From Cheiracanthium punctorium (lineage: Eukaryota; Arthropoda; Arachnida; Araneae; Cheiracanthiidae), in the NCBI GenBank assembly GCA_038373885.1, contig JAWZYV010016568.1:806001-870000 (forward strand): a DNA stretch of 64,000 nucleotides, read 5' to 3'. Both the position numbers and the translations under genes were made by a program. The notes below the pieces were generated by a model. It made no database searches. It saw only the letters and a program-made list of their open reading frames with translations, and was not told where the DNA came from. Positions 48,490-58,989 of the stretch are shown here, in pieces. Numbering within the stretch: the stretch's first letter is position 1; every line of letters begins with the position of its first letter.

Positions 48490-49125
48490 TAAGTTAAACG
48501 GTTTTATTGAAAATAAAGATAATAATGATGTAGATAATGTACTAAAAGCTAAAAAATAATTTGGTAGGTCCTAGGTACAAGCAATCACACCACTCCCCTC
48601 ATCAATCTAGGGCAGGGCTTCCCAACCTTTTTAGCTGGCGGACCCCCTTTCCAGGCAAAAATCCACGGCGGACCCCCCCCCCCCCCCCAAGTTTTCAGAA
48701 AGTCGAGCACCGGCACTAAACTACCTGCGGGTCAACACTTGGGAACCGCAGCTGCTATTCAAAGGTGGCCACGGACCCCTAGAAAGAGCCGGCGGACCCC
48801 TAAGGGGTCCACGGACCACACGTTGGGAAGCCCTGATCTAGAGTATTGATCAGACAAAAAAATAAAATCGTTGGGTGCAAGAAATTTCTATCAAGTCAAC
48901 TGTTATATCATTATAAATGTTATATATATATTTATTCAGGTTACGCTACGACCAACGATTTTATTTTTTTGTCTGATCAATGCCCTAGATTGATGAAGGG
49001 AGTGGTGTGATGACTGGTACCTATGACCTACAGAATTATTTTTTAGCTTTTAGTACATTATCTATATCATTATTATCTTTATTTTCAATAAAACCATTTA
49101 ACTTTAAAAAATTTTTTTACTTAAT
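48490..49125. repeat. Large inverted repeat beside the helicase fragment
   Basis: The left arm (48490-48605, continuing 48841-48885) and the right arm (about 48950-49110) are near-identical inversions: CTAAAAGCTAAAAAATAATT in the left arm pairs with AATTATTTTTTAGCTTTTAG in the right, and both carry the ATCACACCACTCCC / GGGAGTGGTGTGAT segment. A MITE interrupts the left arm. The loop is AT-rich (TATATATATA). Confidence 0.9.
48613..48835. mobile_element. hAT MITE, 223 bp, inside the left arm of the inverted repeat
   Basis: CAGGGCTTCCCAACC at the left and GTTGGGAAGCCCTG at the right are perfect inverted ends. The target duplication is ATCTAGGG (48605-48612) versus ATCTAGAG (48836-48843). GGCGGACCCC is repeated inside, and a 16 base poly-C run lies at 48674-48689. 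The right arm of the host inverted repeat has no such insert, so the MITE came later. Confidence 0.9.
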
Positions 49126-49175
49126 TTATAACTTTTGTTAGCAGATTCGCTGACAATAGGCAATAGGGTCCCACA

Positions 49176-50190
49176 ATGTCTGAGAGAAGCCATTTGCCCA
49201 ATTCGCTAAGGTGGCAGGCGGGTGGATGGATGGAAAAGGGGTTGTCACAGGCTGGTGCTGCTAGGTGTCTTAATGTGTCTTGCAGTGTCTGGAATCAATA
49301 TCAAACTGAAGCTTCTGTGTCCAGAAGACATGTTCCAGGCCGACCACAAGCTACAACACTTGCTGAAGACTTTTTTATAGCTCTTTTGGCCCGAAGGAAA
49401 AGAAGCATTTCTGTGTCGCAACTTGTTTCAGACCACTCTGTGGCATCGGGATTCGCTAGTCGGAAGAATATCCACTAGTACAGTACGAAGGCGTCTTCAC
49501 AATGCAGGTCTGTATGCAAGGCAACCAGTTGTGTGTGTCCCCCTCAATGGATGACAGAGATGGGCCCACTTATCTTCAAGAGAACATGTTAGCGATGAGC
49601 TTTTGTAGTGTTGGATTGATGGTATCTGGTGCTTTGTTCTCTCCAGATCAGCAGACTTCCTGAATTGGTCTCCAGTGTGAATCTGGACTTGACTGTATAT
49701 ACTGGAGGCTGATTCAGGATGTCTGAATCAGTCAGGAAGTGTTGGAATAATGGTTTGGGCAGGAATCTCACTCGATCGTCAGACTGACCTGTCTGTTCCA
49801 TTTAGGAACTGTGACTGGTGTGAGATATTGGGATGAGATCCTTGACCCATATGTTTGCCCAAATGCTGCTGCAATTGGTAATGATTTCATTCTGATGGAT
49901 GGTAATGCACGACCTCAGTAAGATATAGTTGGGGCATATCTTGAGGGTCTTGGTTTAGAGCAAATGGAATGGCCAGCTCAATCTCCAGATTTGAATGCAA
50001 TAGAGCATCTTTGGGACTGTCTTAGTAGATAGCTTCCTGCTTTAAATCCACCTCCAAGGTCTTTAGGAGAGCTGGAACAAAGCTTATTCTGTGCCTGGTT
50101 TTTGCTTCCTATTTCGGTAACTGATAATTTAATTGACAGCATAGAAAGTTGATGCCGCCAATGCATTCAAGCTAACAGTGGGCATATCCT
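49176..50190 (+). pseudogene. Tc1-like transposase, decayed
   Basis: The first frame gives MSERSHLPNSLRWQAGGWME then GLSQAGAARCLNVSCSVWNQ and RRHVPGRPQATTLAEDFFIA, the paired HTH and GRP linker of Tc1 transposases. Frames then change repeatedly. STSTVRRRLHNAGLYARQPV, RWAHLSSREHVS, SGSVGIMVWAGISL and AIEHLWD-like stretches (near 49998-50020) follow in the Tc1 order, with many stops. Its length, from start to a TRY-like end region, matches a ~340-residue enzyme. It ends about 290 bp before the right terminal repeat at 50437-50477. Confidence 0.85.
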
Positions 50191-50759
50191 TTATTAAATC
50201 TCATTTTTATTATGTTTCTATGAGATTTTACTACATAAAACTGTGATATTTTATTTTTTCCAATAATGGACTTTTCCAGCGAGATTGCTTTTTTTGTTGT
50301 TGTTCTTGTAAATCATCTTAGCATTTTTCTTATGTAAAATTCTATGCTGCAGTCAATACATAACTGTTTTGTGCACATGTCATCCAAATTTGTTGTTTCT
50401 ACATTCATTCATTAGCAAATAAGGCATAAAAAACCAGTTGTTCCTTAACTTTTGTTTTTAGTATTTGGAAACCAGTGTATATTGCCTAGGCATGACAATG
50501 ATAAATAATTCTGTAGCTTATTTGAAGGAAGATAACTGTAATATTAATGTTAAAAAACGAAATAAGAAAGATAAAGCATGTCAACCACACATCATTTATA
50601 AGACACTTTCCAACACAACAATTTTTTTGTGTCAATTTGTTGATATCTTCAGTTTTGGCAAGATTTTGGAGATAATCTCAAAAAAAAGCTATTTATCACT
50701 ATTAATACAATTTTGTAAGCTCTGTAAAAAAAAACTTTAAATGTTATTTCTTTTTTTTT

Positions 50760-51150
50760 TTTTTTTTAAAGAAGAGTTAGCTGTTATAGATGCTTGTTGT
50801 GTCATGCTTGAAATAGATGAATATCTCTAAACTGCTGTAGACCTTAATATATTAGAATTCCTTTGAGTGCTTCTGTAGAAGAACTTTAAATGCTATAAAC
50901 ACTATTTTTGATGAACATTATTTTGTTATCTTTAATAATATATATCAATTTCTGATTGTTCGAAATAGCTGAATATCTTTAAAATACACTTTAAAGAATG
51001 ACTGTCCACAGAGTGTAAGTATTGGAATTCTTTTGGATGCTCCTGTGAAAGAAATATAAATGCTGAATACACCATTTTCAATAGAGTGTATGGTACTGCA
51101 CATAGGAATAAGATATAAAATTCTTTCTGAAATTCTTCTGAGGTTTAATT
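50760..51150 (-). repeat. Unclassified dispersed repeat, copy D (diverged)
   Basis: TGCTTGAAATAGATGAATAT matches TGCTTGAAATGGATGAATGT in copy B (26692). Two units, with GCTTCTGTAGAAGAAC (about 50870) and GCTCCTGTGAAAGAAA (about 51038), show the same internal periodicity. It lies in the KATNAL2 intron upstream of exon 51455-51618. Confidence 0.6.
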
Positions 51151-51454
51151 TGATGTAAAACTAATGATCTGCACATTAAATAATCAAACTTGGCAGATTG
51201 TTGCTTGTAAATCCATTAACTAGAGTGTAATTCCCATTGGATAACACTAGTATTTGGCAATTTCTCACCAATTATAGGAGATATCATCAAGCTGGATTCA
51301 GTCTTAAAGACTTCTTTTTGGCACAATTTAAAAAAATGCACATATTTGTCATTGCTGGGCCATTAATGAACTATGTAGTATCAATATTGCTGGGCAACAC
51401 TTTTTCTTTTATCCATGAGTGTTTGTCTTAAAATATTTTCTCGTTTAATTTTAG

Positions 51455-51618
51455 GTACATTCAAGCTTCTGATGTTTTGGAAACAGAAGTGAGTTTTGAT
51501 TTAAAAGAGTATTCAGTGTGCGACAATATTCACTTGGAATCTGTTCTTCAAGACTATGAATCCTATTATTTCTTAAAATACCAAAAATTGCCTCAGATAA
51601 TGAAAAAAGTGCCTGAAG
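51455..51618 (+). CDS. KATNAL2: Katanin p60 subunit A-like 2, exon after LisH
   Basis: The exon follows TTTAATTTTAG and ends GAAG|GTAATG. It continues the previous exon in frame as YIQASDVLETEVSFDLKEYS, then CDNIHLESVLQDYESYYF and KYQKLPQIMKKVPE. CDNIxLExxLxxYESYYFxKxxKxP is highly characteristic of KATNAL2, just after its LisH motif and before the disordered linker to the AAA+ domain. The ATG inside the exon is not a start. It ends in phase 1. No further exon is recognisable up to 60 kb, so the next intron exceeds 8 kb or the remainder lies beyond the window. The gene reads on the + strand, and both splice sites look functional. Confidence 0.92.
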
Positions 51619-51737
51619 GTAATGAATGTACTTATCTTTTTCAATATAGTTATTATTTAGTAAAAGATAAATAATTCAACATTGATGGGTATGGAAAATA
51701 TTGCTAAATTAAGAATGACATAAAATAGAATAAAATA

Positions 51738-53084
51738 CAGTGCAGTACCAATAATCCGGCATCGACGAGAATGACACTGTGCTGGATTACCGATTTTTTT
51801 GGATTATAGATGTGTTGAAAATTTTCATTAAAACCATCGCCGATCACGTGCTACTGACCAGTGTATTATTTATCAATGATAAGTAGTCTTAAAATATGCA
51901 TGCGATCGCTGTATAAACCGCCAAAAAAAGTATTAAACTACACTGGAACAAATGTAATTTAGTGTTTAATTCAAACTAAAAACTATAAAGCAGAAAAGAT
52001 CGTTGATTTTGGAACATTTTCATAAAATAGCCGATCACGTGCTATTGACCAGTGTATTATTTATCAATGAAAAGTAGTCTTAAAATATACATACGATCGC
52101 TTTATAAACCGCCAAAAAAAGTACTAAATTACACTGGAACAAATGTAATTTAGTGTTTAATTCAAACTAAAAACTATAAAGCAGAAAAGGTCGTTGATTT
52201 TGGAACATTTTCATAAAATATAACACAAATAGTAACTGAAATTTATTTAAATACTAATTTAAAATAAGTGTATTAAATTATTATTAGAATCTAATTAGCT
52301 TTTGTATTTACATTAAATACATCCGTTAATTTGACTTGCCTCATTTTTTTTTTGGTATTTAATTGGTTAATTAACATATGCACATTCATCAGTTGACTCG
52401 CAGATATAAAATCGAATTTATTAAATCTCTCCATAGTTTGTACCATAGAGTTTTAATTTGCAAGCTGAATTATTCCGAATTTTACTCTCTTCAGTCTCTT
52501 CACAGCTTCTTAATTATGTCGAAACATACTAATTCTCCCCCTCCTTTCCCTCTTGCTTTTCAAAGCACTGGCGAATTGCTTCCCACGATAGTTATTGCAT
52601 TTCGCACGGTAACAGGATGTCTAGAAACAAGGCAATGTGCCTGAAAGGAGCTGAAGCCACATGTTTACGATGATGTGTAAACATGCTGTCTCGTTTTAAA
52701 AACTCATACATATTAATGTCCTATGAAAGCACTTGCGTTATCTTTGAATTCTTCATTCAGCAACACTGCACCTGCAGGCTGCAATTAATTTAAATGTAAT
52801 AAGTGAACCAAGCCGTATTTACTTTTGTTTTTATCTCGGTAGTAGAGAATGTATTGATTCAAATATTTGTGGCAGTAATGGTGATCGGCAAAGAAATGTT
52901 AAAGCCGAAATACGAAACAAAAAGAAAATATTCTGTGAAAAACGATCTATTGAAGAAGAAAAAATAATAATTAAGCCATCCATCAATTAAAATCAGCTTT
53001 AAAAGTTCCGGATTTTAAGATTCCGGATCCCTTTGGAGAAAAAAAAAAGAGAGAGACTAGTGCCGGATTATGGATGCTGCACTA
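51738..53084. mobile_element. Pogo-type MITE, 1.35 kb (AATCCGGC family)
   Basis: The left end CAGTGCAGTACCAATAATCC and the right end GGATTATGGATGCTGCACTA form inverted termini flanked by TA (51736-51737, 53085-53086). The right terminal G is mutated to A. The interior holds a 191 bp tandem duplication and no transposase. Confidence 0.85.
51828..52220. repeat. Tandem duplication, 191 bp period, inside the MITE
   Basis: GCCGATCACGTGCTACTGAC at 51839 recurs as GCCGATCACGTGCTATTGAC at 52030; CTATAAAGCAGAAAAGATCG / CTATAAAGCAGAAAAGGTCG close the units. Only a few differences in 190 bases, so the duplication is younger than the element's terminal decay. Confidence 0.9.
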
Positions 53085-53407
53085 TATACAACATAGCCTA
53101 TTACAACATATTCCTTGGCTAGGGCAGCTTTCCTATAAAGTTTAGAGCTATAAATGCTTTTGGAGGATTCTTCTACTCGGCTTGACCACAGCCTCCATAC
53201 CAAACCAGGCAGAATGAAATAAAAGATACCAATATAATCCATAGTAAAGTAAAAAATAAACATACCACTTTAGAATTTGTTCAAAAAGGTTATTTCAGTC
53301 CACAGACTAGATAACGATCTTCAATTAATGATATCAAGCATACCCTGACATATGAGGGTCAGCAGATCCTGAGTTTATCACGCGATCTGAGTTTATCGAA
53401 CCAAGTA

Positions 53408-54689
53408 CAGTAGATTCCCTCTTAACAGGCCTAAATGGGACCAGGGGTGAGCCAGTTAAACAAAAATCCAGTTAAAGCCGAAAATGAAAAATTAATGACT
53501 ATGTCATTTTATCTCTCACCCCCTTTATTGAAAATTGTCCCAAAAATGCAACATAAAAGTATGCGGCATAATTTTACATATATTTAAATACTATTAGTTA
53601 ACAACAGCTTTAATCTATTGTTACAATATTTCGTAAGCTATAGAATATGCATCACATGTATTTTTTACATATATTTTTAAAATACTATTAGTTCACAACA
53701 GCTTTAATCTATTGTTACAATATTTCATAAGCTGTAGAATATGCATCACATGTATTTTTCTATAAATGGGTTATAACCATAAAAATTTGAACATAGGGTT
53801 ACCAGGTGAAATCCAACAACCCTACTCGCCTAAAACTCTCGCAACAATATCAAATGACGAAAAGCAAATTTTTTGGTGTGCTAAGATAGATACTAAAAAT
53901 TATATACGTTACTTCAGTTATCATCAACCCACGTTTGCAATTGCAAGGAAAGATCAGGAAACCCTCCTACCTCCAGTCGATGAAATAAATGTAAAGGAAG
54001 AATAAAAGAAAAAGGGGTGAGAGATAAAATGACAATCAAATAATATCGTTTTAATATGGCAATAATGAAACTAAAAAATTAGGGGGGTTCAGGGGGTCTT
54101 CCCCTGACAAGGCTCGAACATCTGAGTTTTTATATATATGTATATATATTTGAAAGAACTGCATTATAGTAAATGCTTTAATTTATTACTAAAGCTTTAT
54201 AGAACATTAGGAAGAAGGTTTTAAAAACATCGGATATTTTTTTTATTCTGCTGAAGACTGAAAGTTCGTTAACTTCTTTTTAAAGCATCACATCGATGGA
54301 GGAAGGTGATGCTTGATGTTCTACCTAAAACAGCACCTTTGGCCAGCCATGGCTTTTGGTCCATCTCTGGAAACATATCAAAACCCTGCATAAAACTCAT
54401 ATAAACCATTCAAAATTTCATTTAAAATCTAATTATACGGCCCGCCACTTTGCTACAAGCCTAAAATTAGGCCCGCAACTTTTCAAATGTTTCCAATACC
54501 TGGAGTAGCATAAAGAAATTTCCCAGTGCTTTTGGCCTATCTGTACATGATATGACAGAGGTTGATGTCTGCCATTGTCAGAAATTTTCAATTTTCTTGT
54601 GTTTTTTGAAACCTTTTTATTTATATCAAATACGGCTGGTTAAAACAGAGATCCGGTTAAACAGTGGCCGGTTAAGAGGGAGTCTACTG
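53408..54689. mobile_element. Pogo-type MITE, 1.28 kb (GGTTAAGAGGGA family)
   Basis: The ends are CAGTAGATTCCCTCTTAACA and GTTAAGAGGGAGTCTACTG, flanked by TA (53406-53407, 54690-54691). It contains a two-copy ~92 bp tandem repeat (53572-53760) and a copy of the CAGCCCGC-type repeat (54350-54510). A 79-codon frame at 53766-54005 lies inside and matches no family I know. Confidence 0.9.
54350..54510. repeat. Dispersed repeat, copy 2 of the 43920-44140 family
   Basis: CATATAAACCATTCAAAATT, CGGCCCGCCACTTTGCTA and GGCCCGCAACTTTTCAAATG match the copy at 43920-44140. It is nested in the pogo-type MITE. Confidence 0.65.
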
Positions 54690-54691
54690 TA

Positions 54692-55949
54692 TTATCATAG
54701 GTTCACTTGCTTAAGCTATGTTATTTTAAATTAAATTCCAACTTTGGTTTTACTGAAAAGTATCAGGGTTGGAAAAAAAAAGAAAAATATATATATATAT
54801 ACATTATTTTTTAAATCAAAAGTTGTTTAAACTGGATTTTTCAGTGTATATAAAATTTTAAAAAGAAAAAGGCAATGTTATTTGAATGACAATGTAAATA
54901 TTAACTAATTATTGATAATAAATATTGCATTTGTGTAAGTAATATATATATATATATATATTTCCACAAAAGCAAAGTAATATAGTCTCTTCTAACTTAA
55001 TTGTTATATTTGTATAAGGATGTATGTATTGCAAACATAAAATTTTTACATTAAAAATTTTTTTAAGACCTGTGAACTTACTGCACAGACTTTTTATTTA
55101 AAAAAATTATTTTTATTAAATATTAAGATAATTTTCAAACTAATTTCTGAAGTAAAAAAAAAGAAATCTTTTAAAACAAAGTGCACTTAAACTAAGTTGT
55201 TAAAGCATGTGTAAATTGTAATCGAAGTAATTTACCATCCATTTTAATCAAAATACTTTTTACACATGATAGCACCCAAATCTTACGACATTTTATATTA
55301 CTTGATGGATTTTTGACTCCTGTTGTTGTTTAGCATATGCACTCATTGTATTTGTGTATTATTCTATTTTCTGAAGAGTAATATAATTGTTGTCTTAGTA
55401 TTTTAGTACTACAGTTAAATCACTACTATCTGGCTTTGTTAAAAAAATGAGGAATATTGGAAGTGCCCATGTGCTGTGTATTCAAGTTTTACAAATGTAG
55501 CCACCAAAATGAGAATTTCTAACCAGAAGTATGTATTTGAAAAATGAAAATTCTATAAATGAAGTATATTGTACAGAAAAAACTGCAATACCATTAGATA
55601 AAGCCGGTTATAAGGGCAATTATAATGGACTCTATAAAAAAGGTAATCAAACTAGACAACATAAACTAATGCTCTGCATGCAATACATTTATTTTTATCT
55701 ACTCAAAATAAATATGAAACAACTTGAATATTTGCCAAAGATAGTAACTTTTCATTCTCTGGTGATTATTTGGCTATTTACTCATGAGCATAATAGATTA
55801 TCATTTCTGGTTATGGTTGCTATTAATACAGATCTCCATATATTCTTATCCACAATCCTTGGCAGACTGGCATATTTAACAAAGCAAAATATTTCATCTC
55901 ATCATGGTAGCAAATATCCAATCTGTGTCATTAAATCAATTTTAATTTC
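54692..55949. other. AT-rich stretch with (TA)n microsatellites, probably KATNAL2 intron
   Basis: (AT)n runs at about 54791-54802 and 54940-54960. The open frame beginning at 55531 crosses from unique sequence into the repeat at 55950 and shows no domain. CGGTTATAAGGGCAATTATAATGG (about 55605) resembles pogo-type terminal sequence but lacks a partner. Confidence 0.4.
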
Positions 55950-56218
55950 AAGGCGAATTCTATTCCGTTCAAGCCCTTGCTATGAAAATACTGTTCAACT
56001 GATTTTGATGAAAATTGGTACACATGGATATTTGAGGACGTAGAATACTTTTACACTATCCGTTTTGCTATAACTTGCCGCAAGATGGAGCTGCAGTGCA
56101 TCAACTTCTATACCATTCAACAATTGCCATAAAAAAATTTATACTTACACATCTGAGCATGGAGAATATATTCTAACTATTTATTTAGCTGTTACTCTCT
56201 ACTAGATGGCAATGCAGC
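55950..56218 (-). repeat. Inverted partial copy of the CTCF-motif repeat
   Basis: On the - strand it matches the last units of the 9259 element (AGTTATAGCAAAACGGATAG, GAACGGAATAGAATTCGCC). It carries + strand CTACTAGATGGCA at about 56200 and CCGCAAGATGGAG at about 56079, related to the CTCF-like motif. The repeat is cut at 56218 by the hAT-like element that follows. Confidence 0.75.
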
Positions 56219-57175
56219 TAGTGATGGGCATGAATGAATGAAATTAATCGATTAATCGATTATTAAATCCATTCAAATCAATCGATTTCTAAAAATTTAT
56301 TCGAATTCCCAGCACATAGCATTCGAATAGCATCGGTGAAACGAGTACTCGCGAATTACTTGTTTACTCGATATACTCGTTTCACTATTCGAGTAGTATT
56401 CACGATTAATCACGAGTACTCGTTTCCTATTCGAGTAATACTCACTACTCAGTTCACTCGATAGTATTCACTACTCGTTTTACTCGGTTCACTCGATAGT
56501 ATTCATTACTTGTTCGGTTAATGGTAGGAGCTCTCATTAAAAAACCCGGACTCATGCAGTAGCAGATGCAGGATTTTATATCGGGGACTGCGCAGGGGGA
56601 GGGGGGAGCTGTATCAATTTATTAACTAAGTTTCAATTGCAAGCTAAATATTAAATAGGGGGGTGCAGCCTCCTCGCGATTAATCGCGAATACAGTTTGA
56701 ATAGTGAAGCGATTAATAGCGAAAACTGTAATCGCAATTAACCGCGAATACAGTTCGGATTGCGAAAACGGTTAATCGCGAATCCAATTCGAATTACGAA
56801 ATCGCCATTAATTGCTTCACTGTTCGAATAGTGAAATCGTGATTAACTATGAATACCATTCGTCCAACAGTTTTTGTAGGCGATTTTAATGTAGATTTCA
56901 GTTCCAAAGGAGCGTTTTATGGAACAAGGAAAACAAACGGTTCAGTCATGGATTATGATTCACAGTGCCAGATTTAGAAGTGTGGAGACCCTGGGGCAAC
57001 AAAGGAGTGGTGGCCCCTAATTATTTCTCAAACAAGTTAAAAGATATTTTCGACAACTAGTGTGGCAAAGTGGTTTCTCCGTTAACTCATAGTCTCGGTC
57101 CAGGGTTCGATTACTATACTCCGTAACATGATACATTATATATATTGTATATTTATTTTCGATCTGGATAAATTC

Positions 57176-57797
57176 ATTTTTACTTCCTTGTACGGAATAT
57201 AAGGAAGTAATGTAATCCCGAAAAATTTCGGAGGCCAAATTTCGCCGAAAAAACACATTTTGACTGCCGCTAAATTTGCTTTTAAGAATTTTTTCGATGC
57301 ATCTCGTACGCTAGCATGCACGTTCATATAAATGTGTCTGACACCCATTTTGACCAACAACAAGTCTATTTTGACTAGTTTTCCCATGCTATCTATACGT
57401 ACGTACGTATGTATGTAACTCGCATATCTCAAAAATTATTAGTCGTAGAATGTTGAAACTTTCTACGACCATTTAGGATTGTTGTGGCATGTAGTTGTGA
57501 ACCTCCCCTTTTGGTCAAATTCGACTGGGTAGTTTATCTACAGGGCCGCCCAAAAGATTCTAAATATATTACGCTCTATGTGCCATAATTCATTAAAGCG
57601 TATGAAATGATATATGCTGTTAAGGATTACAAAATGAACTTCTCCATCAAAAAAAGTGTCTTTTTCATTTATAGTTCTGCTACAGGAACACTCAAAAGAT
57701 TTCCAACACATTGCGGTCAGTGGCAGTTTTAGGGACATTTCATCCATTTCAAGCACAATACTGTCCTACCATATACTAGGTAGGTAATGGTCCTACC
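57176..57797 (+). repeat. Unclassified dispersed repeat, copy C
   Basis: It starts TTTTTACTTCCTTGTACGGA, ATATAAGGAAGTAATGTAAT and runs colinear with the reverse of copy B up to GGTAGGTAATGGTCCTACC, where a MITE interrupts it. It preserves the segment missing from copy A. A short (ACGT)n tract lies at 57396-57415. The - strand frames of about 100 codons are not shared with copy B. Confidence 0.8.
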
Positions 57798-57931
57798 CAT
57801 GGGCGTAGGCAGAGGGGGCAGCTGCCCCCCCTAAAATGAGCTAGTCATAGGGTCTGATTATGACAAACCGGGCATTCTCCGGTTAGACTCCATGTCCTGC
57901 CCCCCTAATGAAAATCCTTAGCTACGCCCTT
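57798..57931. mobile_element. hAT MITE, 134 bp, perfect target duplication
   Basis: CATGGGCGTAGGC and the reverse complement of GCTACGCCCTTG are the ends. GTCCTACC is duplicated at 57790-57797 and 57932-57939. Confidence 0.9.
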
Positions 57932-57939
57932 GGTCCTAC

Positions 57940-58989
57940 CTAGGGCTGGACGATATTGGAATTTGATATATCGATATCAATACCATCTTATATCGAGATA
58001 TCATGATAGTTTTCACACTTAATTTTAGCATTTTTGAAATGCAAGCAATCAAATAAACAAACCGTAAAACCACTTGCTATATTCAAAAATTAATTAAAAT
58101 TGATTTTAATGAGTAATTGCTGGTACTCTAATTAAAATTAATATTTGAAGGGTCCAGGGGTAGAACGACTTTACAATAAAATTTTGCTTCTGAGAAAAAC
58201 GACTTTCAGGGCCCGCAGTAAAGTGGTTTTCCCATTATACCAAAACTTGACCCATTGTACCATAGCTTGTTTCTTTTTCTTAATACTGTTTCTAACCCAA
58301 AAATAATTCAAGTTGTGATAGCGCTCATTTAAAGCTAGTGTTTAAACTGCCTAAATGAAAATACAGGGGTGCTTCGTATGACCCCCTGGGCCTGTAAGAT
58401 TAAAAGGTTAAGTTTGGTGTCAAAGCATTCGAAATTTTATGTAACGATGGGGGTTCCTAAGGGGGGGTCGACAATCAATAAAAACGTGCTCCGATGGATA
58501 GTTTCCGAGAAATACGTTAATTAATTATGGTAATTAGACTAATTAACCATGTTTGAGGCCTAAAAGGACTGCAAACATGTAGAAATTGGCTCTGAGACGG
58601 TTTTCAAGCTTTGGTGATGCCGCCGGAGGCGGATAGCTTTTAAAATGCCCAAATTAAAAATACAGGGAAGCTTTGTATGACCCCCTGGGCCTGTAAGATT
58701 AGAAGGATAAGTTTGGTGTCAAAGCATTCGAAATTTTATGTATCGATGGGAGTGTAGAGTCTAGGGGGGGGGGGTCGAGAATCAACAAAAATGCGCTCCG
58801 ATGGATAGTTTCCGAGAAATATGTTAATTAATTATGGTAATTAGGTTAATAAACCATACATATAGATTTGATGCCTTTGATGAACTTTATCGAATTCGTG
58901 ATTTCACTGAAATGAAAATGGGAATATCGGATATCTGATGTTGAAATAAAACCAATATGTCGGTATTTATCAATTTTTGGCCCATCCCT
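57940..58989. mobile_element. hAT-like element remnant with ATCGATATC termini
   Basis: TAGGGCTGGACGATATTGG at the left and TTTTTGGCCCATCCCTA at the right are inverted, hAT-like ends with TATCGATATC-type subterminal motifs. The 8 bp flanks (GTCCTACC, ATCAACAA) do not match, so one end may be displaced by deletion. The interior contains a 299 bp tandem duplication. Confidence 0.6.
58358..58856. repeat. Tandem duplication, 299 bp period
   Basis: TATGACCCCCTGGGCCTGTA, GTGTCAAAGCATTCGAAATT and GCTCCGATGGATAGTTTCCG occur in both units, each ending in TTAATTAATTATGGTAATTA. A G run near 58766-58774 differs in length between units (7 versus 9-10). Confidence 0.9.

Larger units (their letters stand above)
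39369..50477 (+). mobile_element. Tc1-like transposon with ends 11 kb apart, heavily invaded
   Basis: The left end CACTGGCTTCC..AAAAGTTAAGGAACAAC and the right end GTTGTTCCTTAACTTTTG..GGAAACCAGTG are inverted copies; the left lacks about 11 bases present in the right. TA flanks both (39367-39368, 50478-50479). The transposase remnant (49176-50190) sits close to the right end. A Tc1 element is about 1.6 kb, so roughly 9.7 kb between about 39410 and 49140 is later insertion. Two separate Tc1 copies of the same family are the alternative. Confidence 0.6.
38979..51454 (+). other. KATNAL2: KATNAL2 intron, 12.5 kb, filled with transposable elements
   Basis: It begins GTAAGTGC and ends TCGTTTAATTTTAG. 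Nearly the whole length is assignable to a piggyBac MITE, a Tc1 element and its nested contents, and dispersed repeat copy D. Vertebrate KATNAL2 splits the LisH region from the following segment as well (from memory). The elements are decayed and most do not offer strong competing splice or polyadenylation signals in frame. Confidence 0.8.

Noticed and set aside
53766..54005. 79-codon frame of normal-looking composition
   Set aside because: It lies wholly inside a TA-flanked pogo-type MITE and resembles no transposase or host family I know; probably chance.
55531..56043. 170-codon frame on the + strand
   Set aside because: Its last part is the inverted CTCF-motif repeat; the first part has no recognisable domain and is low in complexity.
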